From Streptomyces sp. NBC_00102 (GTDB lineage: Bacteria; Actinomycetota; Actinomycetes; Streptomycetales; Streptomycetaceae), in assembly GCF_026343115.1 (NCBI RefSeq), contig NZ_JAPEMC010000011.1, positions 1 to 13,757 of the forward strand: a stretch of DNA of 13,757 nucleotides, read 5' to 3'. Both the position numbers and the translations under genes were made by a program. Under the pieces are notes generated by a model, which had not been told where the DNA came from, searched no databases, and saw only the letters and a list, made by a program, of their open reading frames with translations. Below are positions 5,845 to 11,853 of this stretch, piece after piece (position 1 is the first letter of the stretch; every line of letters begins with the position of its first letter).

Positions 5845-8805
5845 ATGCCGGAATTGCCGGAGCTGCCGTTGCTGGAGCCGAAGCCGGAGGCCCTGCGCCC
5901 GGGCGGGACGCGGGGGGCGGCGCCCGACCGCGTCTCCGACCGGAGTGCGGCGGGCACCCCCGAACCCCTGCGCTCGGAGCTGATCGCGCTGCTGGGCGCG
6001 GGGAAGGTGCTCTGGAAGGTCTCCGACCTGGTGAAGTACGCCTCCGACGCCAGTCCGTACCGCTTCCTGCCCCGGGTCGTGGTGGTCGCGGAGGACGTGG
6101 ACGACATCTCCGCGGTGTTGTCGTATGCGCACGGCAAGGGGCGGAACGTCGTCTTCCGTGCCGCCGGCACGAGTCTGAACGGCCAGGCCCAGGGCGAGGA
6201 CATCCTCGTCGACGTGCGCCGCCACTGGTCGGGTGTGACCGTCCTGGACGGCGGTGCGCGGGCCAGGATCCGCCCCGGCACCACGATCGCGCGGGCCAAC
6301 GCCACGCTCGCCCGGTACGGCAGGGTGCTCGGCCCCGACCCGGCGAGCGCGATCGCCTGCACGGTCGGCGGGGTCGTCGCCAACAACGCCTCCGGGATGA
6401 CCGCGGGCACCACCCGGAACTCCTACCGGACGGTCGCCTCCCTCACTTTCGTCCTGCCGAGCGGCACGATGGTCGACACCGCCGACCCGGCCGCCGACGA
6501 GCTCCTCGCGCACGCGGAGCCGCGTCTGTGCGAGGGCCTGATGGCGCTGAAGGCGGAGATCGGGGCGGACGAGGCGCTGACCGCACGCATCCGTGCCAAG
6601 TACGAGATCAAGAACACCAACGGCTACCGCCTGGACGCGTTCCTGGACGGCGCGACGCCGGTGGAGATCCTGCGGGGGCTGATGGTCGGCTCCGAGGGGA
6701 CCTTCGGTTTCCTCTCGGAGGTCGTCTTCGACACGTTGCCGCTCGACCGGCACACCTCCACGGCGCTGCTCTTCTTCCCCTCGCTCACCGCCGCTGCCGC
6801 CGCCGTGCCGTTGTTCAACGCGGCCGGCGCCCTCGCCGTGGAACTGATGGACGGCAACACCCTGCGCGCCTCGGTCAGTGTGCGGGGCGTACCGGCCGAC
6901 TGGGCGGCGCTCCCCCGGGAGACGGCGGCCCTGCTGGTCGAGTTCCGGGCCCCGGACGAGGCGGCGCGGCAGGCGTACGAGCGCGCGGCGGCCGAAGTGG
7001 TGGCGGGGCTTGCCCTGGTCGCCCCGGCGGCGTCGGTCACCAACGAGTTCACCCGGGACCCGGGGACGATCAACGGGTACTGGAAGGCGCGCAAGGCGTT
7101 CGTGACCGCCGTGGGCGGCTCGCGCCCCGCCGGTACGACGTTGATCACGGAGGACTTCGCGGTCCCGCCGTCCCGGTTGGCACAGGCCTGCGAGGCACTG
7201 CTGGAGCTCCAGGCGCGCCACGGTTTCGACGCGGCGGTGGCCGGTCACGCGGCGCACGGCAACCTCCACTTCCTCCTCGCCTTCGACGCGGGGGTTCCCG
7301 CCGACGTCGAGCGGTACGCCGCGTTCATGGACGGGTTCTGCACGCTGGTGGTGGACCGGTTCGACGGTTCGCTGAAGGCCGAGCACGCCACCGGCCGCAA
7401 CATCGCGCCCTTCCTGGAGCGCGAATGGGGCCCTCGGGCGACGGAGCTGATGTGGCGTACGAAGCGGCTGATCGATCCTGCCGGGGTGCTGGCACCCCGG
7501 GTGGTGCTCGACCGCGATCCCCGCGCGCATCTGCGCGGCCTGAAGACGATCCCCTCCGTGGAGGCGGTCGCCGACCCGTGCATCGAGTGCGGCTTCTGCG
7601 AGCCGACCTGCCCCAGTGGGGACCTCACCACCACGCCGCGTCAGCGGATCGTGCTGCGGCGGGAGATGCTGCGGCAGCCGGACGGTTCCCCGGTCGAGGA
7701 CGCCCTGCTGGACGCGTACGGCTACGACGCGGTCGACACCTGTGCGGGCGACTCCACCTGCATGCTGGCGTGTCCCGTCGGCATCGACACCGGCGCGATG
7801 ATGAAGGGCTTCCGCTCGCTGCGGCATTCGCCCCGCGAGGAGCGGATCGCGGTGCTCACCGCACGGCACTTCCGGGTGGTGGAGTCAGCCGCCCGGCTCG
7901 CCGTGGCCGTGGCGGACGGGCTCGGCGACCGGGTGCGGGACCCGCTGCTGACGGCGGTGACCCGGCTCGCCCGCAAGGCGGTCCGCCCGGACCTGGTGCC
8001 CGAGTGGCTGCCGGAGATCCCTCCGGCAGCCTCCCGCCGGCTCCCGGCCACCTCGCGCGCCGGGGCTCACGCGGTGTACTTCCCGGCGTGCGTGAACCGG
8101 ATCTTCGCCGGCCCCGCCGGGGACCGTGAGCCGTCGCTCGCGCACTCCGTCGTGGCCCTCTCCTCCCGTGCGGGCAGGCCGGTGTGGATTCCGGGCGACG
8201 TGGCCGGGACCTGTTGCGCGACGATCTGGCACTCCAAGGGGTACGACGCGGCCAACGCCGTGATGGCCAACCGCGTCGTGGAGGCGGCATGGGGGTGGAC
8301 CGGCGGCGGTGCTCTGCCGTTGGTGGTCGACGCCACCTCCTGCACCCTCGGCATCGCGCGGGAGGTCGTCCCCTACCTCACCGACGACAATCGTGCCCTG
8401 CACCGGGAGTTGACGGTGGTGGACTCCCTGGCCTGGGCCGCCGACGAACTGCTCCCGCGGCTCACGGTGGAGCGCAGGGCCGGTTCGGCCGTGGTGCATC
8501 CGACGTGTTCGATGGAGCATCTGGAGCTGGTGGACCGGCTGCGTACGCTCGCCGGGGCCTGCGCGGAGGAGGTGTTCCTGCCGGACGACGCGAAGTGCTG
8601 CGGGTTCGCCGGAGACCGCGGGATGCTGCACGAGGAGCTGACCGCTTCGGCGACGGCCAAGGAGGCCGCCGAGGTCGGTGCGCGTGACCACGACGTCTAC
8701 GTCTCGGCGAACCGGATGTGCGAGATCGGCATGGAGCGGGCCACCGGGCACCCTTACCGTTCCGTGCTGGCGGAGCTGGAGCGGGCGACGCGCCCGTCCG
8801 GCTGA
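5845..8805 (+). CDS. Fused FAD / [4Fe-4S] D-2-hydroxyacid dehydrogenase (D-lactate dehydrogenase-like)
   Basis: A 986-residue fusion of a glycolate-oxidase-type FAD subunit and a GlpC-like iron-sulphur subunit. The FAD-binding PP-loop domain starts near residue 75 (PRVVVVAEDVDDI) with AAGTSLNGQ (about 106-114), VGGVVANNASGM (about 174-185) and GLMVGSEGTFGFLSEV (about 278-293). The FAD-oxidase C domain carries GHAAHGNLHF. The iron-sulphur part has CIECGFCEPTCP (Cys 579, 582, 585, 589) and the family's altered second site CAGDSTCMLACP (Cys 633, 639, 643). Two CCG-type halves follow (Cys 749 with CC 790-791; Cys 888 with CC 918-919). Relatives include quinone-linked D-lactate dehydrogenases with a fused iron-sulphur part and E. 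coli YdiJ. Electrons would pass from the 2-hydroxyacid to FAD and on to a membrane acceptor; the substrate cannot be told from sequence. ATG 5845 is preferred over GTG 5842 because GAGGGG (5831-5836) lies 8 bases upstream. It follows marR by 55 bases on the same strand. Confidence 0.9.
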   Translation: MPELPELPLLEPKPEALRPGGTRGAAPDRVSDRSAAGTPEPLRSELIALLGAGKVLWKVSDLVKYASDASPYRFLPRVVVVAEDVDDISAVLSYAHGKGRNVVFRAAGTSLNGQAQGEDILVDVRRHWSGVTVLDGGARARIRPGTTIARANATLARYGRVLGPDPASAIACTVGGVVANNASGMTAGTTRNSYRTVASLTFVLPSGTMVDTADPAADELLAHAEPRLCEGLMALKAEIGADEALTARIRAKYEIKNTNGYRLDAFLDGATPVEILRGLMVGSEGTFGFLSEVVFDTLPLDRHTSTALLFFPSLTAAAAAVPLFNAAGALAVELMDGNTLRASVSVRGVPADWAALPRETAALLVEFRAPDEAARQAYERAAAEVVAGLALVAPAASVTNEFTRDPGTINGYWKARKAFVTAVGGSRPAGTTLITEDFAVPPSRLAQACEALLELQARHGFDAAVAGHAAHGNLHFLLAFDAGVPADVERYAAFMDGFCTLVVDRFDGSLKAEHATGRNIAPFLEREWGPRATELMWRTKRLIDPAGVLAPRVVLDRDPRAHLRGLKTIPSVEAVADPCIECGFCEPTCPSGDLTTTPRQRIVLRREMLRQPDGSPVEDALLDAYGYDAVDTCAGDSTCMLACPVGIDTGAMMKGFRSLRHSPREERIAVLTARHFRVVESAARLAVAVADGLGDRVRDPLLTAVTRLARKAVRPDLVPEWLPEIPPAASRRLPATSRAGAHAVYFPACVNRIFAGPAGDREPSLAHSVVALSSRAGRPVWIPGDVAGTCCATIWHSKGYDAANAVMANRVVEAAWGWTGGGALPLVVDATSCTLGIAREVVPYLTDDNRALHRELTVVDSLAWAADELLPRLTVERRAGSAVVHPTCSMEHLELVDRLRTLAGACAEEVFLPDDAKCCGFAGDRGMLHEELTASATAKEAAEVGARDHDVYVSANRMCEIGMERATGHPYRSVLAELERATRPSG

Positions 8806-8833
8806 CCGCCCCGGGCCTCGGGTACCGGGGCGG
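8806..8833. terminator. Hairpin terminator between convergent genes
   Basis: CCGCCCCGG (8806-8814) and CCGGGGCGG (8825-8833) form a perfect 9-bp stem with a 10-base loop. It begins right after the stop codon of the FAD/Fe-S dehydrogenase and could act in both directions. Confidence 0.65.
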
Positions 8834-8842
8834 GGAGGCCGG

Positions 8843-8858
8843 CCGGCGAGCGCGCCGG
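8843..8858 (-). terminator. Second hairpin just past the esterase stop codon
   Basis: CCGGCG (8843-8848) pairs with CGCCGG (8853-8858) over a 4-base loop, one base beyond the esterase stop codon on the minus strand. It is likely part of the same terminator block. Confidence 0.45.
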
Positions 8859-8859
8859 G

Positions 8860-10341
8860 TCAGCAGCCGGAGTCGGCGATGACGTAGGTGCCCGGTGCCG
8901 TCTGCTTCAGGGTGTGGGTGACGAAGAGGTTGTACAGCCCCATGTTCTGGTTCGAGCCGTTGGCGTAGGTGTACCCGCCGCTGGTGTGGGCCCGGCCCGC
9001 CGTCACGTGGGCGTAGTTGCTGGCCGTGGTGCAGGTCGCGGTGTAGCCGGAGGTGGTGGCGGTGACCGCTGCGGAGGCAGTGCCGACCGTGCCGTCGGCG
9101 GCGACCGCGGCGACGGTGTACGTGTAGGAGGTGGCCGCCGTCAGCCCGGTGTCCGTGAAGGCGGTCGCGGTGGGCGTGCCGACCTGTGTACCGCCCCGGT
9201 GGACGCGGTACGAGGCGGCGCCCTGGACGGCGGACCAGGTCAGGGGGACCGAGGTGTCGGTGGTCGTGCCGGCCGCGAGTCCGGTGGGTGCGGGCAGCTT
9301 CTCGCCACCCTGGCCCGGGTCGGTTCCGCCGCCGCCCTGCTGGTCGAGTCCCCAGAACGTGGCCGTGTAGTAGCTGGAGCAGATGGTGTCGAGGAAGTAC
9401 GCGGCGGCGGTGCCGCACTGTCCGGCGCCGGAGCCCGGGTCGACGGCGAGGCCGTGGCCCATCCCGCTGATCTGGTACAGCTGCACGGCGGGCTTCCCCG
9501 AGGCGTCGTCGTAGCTGGTCAGCGTGGTGCTGCCGGAGAGGGTCGTGGTGCTGGAGGGGGTCTGGGAGACGCCGTGGACGTTGGTCCACTGGTCGCGCAG
9601 CTCGGTCGCGTTGACCGGGTAGACGGTGTAGTCGGACGTGCCCTGCCAGATCGCGACGCGCGGCCACGGTCCCGCGTAACCGGGGTACTGGGCGCGGACC
9701 TTGTCGCCCCACTGGGCCGGGGTGAGGTTGAGACTGCCGTACTGGCAGGTGGAGGCGGCGGTCTGGCTCGTCGCGCACTGGGCGGGCAGGCCGGAGGCGA
9801 TGGAGCCGCCCGCGAAGAGGTCCGGGTACGCGGCGAGCATGTTCGCCGCCATGCCGCCGCCGGCCGACAGCCCGGTGACGTACACCCGGTCCGCGTCCGA
9901 GCCGTACAGCGACTCGGCCTTGGTGACCATCTGGGCGAGGGAGGCCGCCTCGCCCTGGCCGCGCGAGGTGTCCGAGGGGCTGAACCAGGTGAAGCAGGAG
10001 AGGGAGTTGTTCGCCGAGCTGGTCTGCGGGAACACCACGGCGAAGCCGTACGCGTCGGCCAGCTTCGTCCAGCCGCTGTTGGCGTAGTAGTCGTTGGCGG
10101 TCTGGGCGCAGCCGTGCAGTGCCATCACGAGGGGCGCGCCGGGCCGCAGTTGGGCCGGTACGTAGGTGTACATCGAGAGGTTGCCCGGGTTGGAGCCGAA
10201 GCCGGTGACCGGTGTCAGGCCGCCCGCGGCGGCGGCGGGCTGGGCGAGGACGGTGGTGCCGGCTGCCGCGAGGAGCAGACCGGAGACGGCGAAGCGTCCG
10301 ATCCGCCGCGCGAGGCGGCCGAGAGGGGTGGGACGGCGCAC
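8860..10341 (-). CDS. Secreted PHB-depolymerase-family esterase with FN3 and C-terminal domains
   Basis: A 493-residue exported hydrolase. The signal peptide has an Arg-rich start (RRPTPLGRLARRIGRF), a hydrophobic core (about residues 18-33) and probable cleavage after the AAAA at 36-39. The catalytic domain (about 45-330) shows the oxyanion segment HGCAQ (76-80), lipase box GLSAG with Ser159, likely Asp237 in GTSDYTV, and His296 in GMGHG. A Gly-rich linker (336-346) leads to a fibronectin type III domain (about 349-432). A C-terminal domain of about 60 residues ends at a terminal Cys. The order catalytic-FN3-terminal domain, with the oxyanion His before the lipase box, is that of type 1 extracellular poly(3-hydroxybutyrate) depolymerases. 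Related enzymes cleave acetyl-xylan or feruloyl esters, so the polymer is not proven. GTG 10339-10341 is a firm start: GGAGG (10348-10352) lies 6 bases upstream. The frame is open far upstream to 12123, but only as an antisense shadow. It is divergent from the 3-hydroxybutyrate dehydrogenase gene. Confidence 0.9.
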   Translation of the reverse strand: MRRPTPLGRLARRIGRFAVSGLLLAAAGTTVLAQPAAAAGGLTPVTGFGSNPGNLSMYTYVPAQLRPGAPLVMALHGCAQTANDYYANSGWTKLADAYGFAVVFPQTSSANNSLSCFTWFSPSDTSRGQGEAASLAQMVTKAESLYGSDADRVYVTGLSAGGGMAANMLAAYPDLFAGGSIASGLPAQCATSQTAASTCQYGSLNLTPAQWGDKVRAQYPGYAGPWPRVAIWQGTSDYTVYPVNATELRDQWTNVHGVSQTPSSTTTLSGSTTLTSYDDASGKPAVQLYQISGMGHGLAVDPGSGAGQCGTAAAYFLDTICSSYYTATFWGLDQQGGGGTDPGQGGEKLPAPTGLAAGTTTDTSVPLTWSAVQGAASYRVHRGGTQVGTPTATAFTDTGLTAATSYTYTVAAVAADGTVGTASAAVTATTSGYTATCTTASNYAHVTAGRAHTSGGYTYANGSNQNMGLYNLFVTHTLKQTAPGTYVIADSGC

Positions 10342-10755
10342 GGAGTACCTCCGGGGGTGCGCGAGCCGTCGCCGGGATGACCGGGCGATGCGGCTCTGGG
10401 CGGTCGGTGCGGCGGGCGGACCGCCGGTACCGGGGTCCCGCCCGGTGCCGGCGGGGAGGGCCCCGGAGGGCGCCGGCCGTCTGCCGAGGGGGGACGTTAG
10501 GCGCGGCGCGGGGGGCCCGACATGTGGACGCGCCCCATCCGGAACCCTGGGAAGTGTGCGCGCGGACCGTTGTCCGGGCCGGTGGCGTGTACGGGTCCTT
10601 CCACCACGGGCAGCCCGGGGTGGGCACGGCACGCCACCCGGGCGGCACGGGCACGGTCCGGCGGGGACCCATGGGACGGGACACCATGACGGAGGAGCGA
10701 ACTGTGTGGGCCGCCCACGTGTGAGCAGCCGGCCGGCCTTCCTACCGTGACGCCC
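10342..10755. promoter_or_regulatory. Divergent region between esterase and dehydrogenase genes
   Basis: The 414-bp gap holds the strong GGAGG ribosome site of the esterase (10348-10352, minus) and a 13-bp palindrome near the dehydrogenase (10706-10718). I see no credible gene; open frames crossing it are extensions of shadows. I could not pick a convincing -35/-10 pair on either strand. Confidence 0.5.
10706..10718. promoter_or_regulatory. Candidate operator palindrome upstream of the dehydrogenase
   Basis: GTGGGC (10706-10711) and GCCCAC (10713-10718) are exact inverted arms around one base, 37 bases before the proposed dehydrogenase start. The position suits an operator, but G/C-rich palindromes are common by chance in this DNA. 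Confidence 0.3.
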
Positions 10756-11622
10756 ATGGAGAGCATTTCGAGACCCGCGGCCGGCCCCACGGCCCCACCG
10801 CCCCCGTCCGGCGACGCCGGACCGGGCGGGTCCGGCACGTCCACCGGTCCCACCCCGCCGGACGTGCCGGACGGGCGCTTCCTGACCGGCCGTACGGCAC
10901 TCGTCACGGGAGCCGCGAGCGGCATCGGCCGGGCCTGCGCGGTGGCGCTGGCCTCGGCCGGGGCGCACGTTCTCGTGGTGGACATCGCCGCAGAAGGGGC
11001 CCGTGAGGTGGCCCGGCTGGTCGGCGGGACCGCGGTGACCGCCGATCTGTCCGACCCGGAGCAGGTGGACGCGCTGGCCGTCGGCACGGTGGACATCGTC
11101 GTCAACAACGCCGGTCTCCAGCACGTCGCCCCGGTGCACGAGTTCCCCCCGGACCGGTTCACGCTGATCCAACGGGTCATGCTGGAGGCCCCGTTCCGCA
11201 TCCTGCGCCGCGCCCTGCCGGGCATGTACGAGCGCGGCTGGGGGCGGGTCGTCAACATCTCCTCGGTGCACGGTCTGCGGGCCAGCCCCTTCAAGTCCGC
11301 GTACGTGGCCGCCAAGCACGGCCTGGAGGGCCTGAGCAAGGTCGTCGCCCTGGAGGGTGCCCCGCACGGGGTGACGAGCAATTGCGTGAACCCCGGGTAC
11401 GTGCGCACCCCGCTGGTGGAGGGCCAGATCGCCGATCAGGCCCGTGCGCACGGCATCGGGCCGGAGGAGGTGCTGGAGCGGGTGCTGCTGGAGCGCAGTG
11501 CCGTCAAGCGCCTGATCGAGCCGGAGGAGGTCGGTGCGACCGTGCTCTGGCTGTGCGGACCGTACGCCGGGTCGGTGAGCGGGGCGTCGTTGCCGATGGA
11601 CGGGGCGTGGACGGCCCGTTAG
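10756..11622 (+). CDS. bdhA: 3-hydroxybutyrate dehydrogenase (short-chain dehydrogenase)
   Basis: A 288-residue NAD-dependent short-chain dehydrogenase expected to oxidise (R)-3-hydroxybutyrate to acetoacetate in the cytosol. Cofactor motif TGAASGIG (residues 51-58), NNAG (117-120) and catalytic Ser170, Tyr183 and Lys187 are all present. The substrate-pocket residues known from Pseudomonas fragi 3-hydroxybutyrate dehydrogenase (Gln94, Ser142, His144, Lys152, Tyr155, Gln196) all appear here at a constant offset of 28: Gln122, Ser170, His172, Lys180, Tyr183, Gln224. The C-terminus GASLPMDGAWTAR is also typical. It carries an N-terminal Pro/Gly-rich tail of about 38 residues that usual family members (about 258 residues) lack. 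ATG 10756 is used, but no ribosome site precedes it; GTG 10747 and an internal GTG at 10864, which would remove the tail, are alternatives. It is divergent from the esterase and followed by the GAF/PucR regulator on the same strand, 231 bases away. Confidence 0.92.
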   Translation: MESISRPAAGPTAPPPPSGDAGPGGSGTSTGPTPPDVPDGRFLTGRTALVTGAASGIGRACAVALASAGAHVLVVDIAAEGAREVARLVGGTAVTADLSDPEQVDALAVGTVDIVVNNAGLQHVAPVHEFPPDRFTLIQRVMLEAPFRILRRALPGMYERGWGRVVNISSVHGLRASPFKSAYVAAKHGLEGLSKVVALEGAPHGVTSNCVNPGYVRTPLVEGQIADQARAHGIGPEEVLERVLLERSAVKRLIEPEEVGATVLWLCGPYAGSVSGASLPMDGAWTAR

Positions 11623-11631
11623 GCAAAAGCC

Positions 11632-11662
11632 GCGGCCGGTGTCGCGGCGCGCGATCGGCCGC
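11632..11662 (+). terminator. Probable terminator after the 3-hydroxybutyrate dehydrogenase
   Basis: GCGGCCGGT (11632-11640) pairs with ATCGGCCGC (11654-11662), 9 bp with one G-T wobble and a 13-base loop, starting 9 bases after the stop codon. No T-run follows. Confidence 0.5.
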
Positions 11663-11711
11663 CGGGGAAAGGCCAGTTCACAAGGGGTGACGTGGGCGGT
11701 CCGGGCTGGCA

Positions 11712-11739
11712 GGGTGTGCGCATCACGGGACGCGCACCC
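11712..11739 (+). repeat. Stem-loop in the regulator upstream region
   Basis: GGGTGTGCG (11712-11720) pairs with CGCGCACCC (11731-11739) through 9 bp with one G-T wobble and a 10-base loop. It lies between the dehydrogenase terminator and the nested repeat of the regulator leader. It could be an operator or a leader stem; the role is not clear. Confidence 0.4.
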
Positions 11740-11773
11740 GACCGGCGTGGCCCCACCCCGCCCCTCCCCCGCG

Positions 11774-11829
11774 TGCCGTACCGGTCCCGCCGCGGCCCGG
11801 TGACCGGCGGGACGGGCGGGGGTACGGCA
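11774..11829 (+). repeat. Nested inverted repeat in the regulator leader
   Basis: The outer arms TGCCGTACC (11774-11782) and GGTACGGCA (11821-11829) are exact 9-bp reverse complements. Inside them GTCCCGCCG (11784-11792) and CGGCGGGAC (11805-11813) form a second exact 9-bp stem with a 12-base loop. The left side has one unpaired base between stems, the right side seven. It ends 13 bases before the GGGAGG ribosome site of the regulator, a position suited to an operator or a translation-controlling RNA fold. Confidence 0.75.
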
Positions 11830-11853
11830 AGGGGGAACGGCAGGGAGGCCGAG

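Noticed and set aside
5635..7869. A 744-codon minus-strand open frame
   Set aside because: It is antisense to the MarR gene end and the FAD/Fe-S dehydrogenase, has the Arg/His/Gly-rich make-up of a high-GC shadow frame, and shows no family motif.
8462..10687. A 741-codon minus-strand open frame overlapping the esterase in another frame
   Set aside because: The esterase frame has catalytic motifs, signal peptide and start signals. This one is Arg/Pro/His-rich with none of these.
10212..10724. Open frames crossing the esterase/dehydrogenase gap, including a short in-gap frame starting at 10686
   Set aside because: They are mainly antisense to the esterase or very short, without ribosome sites or a recognisable product.
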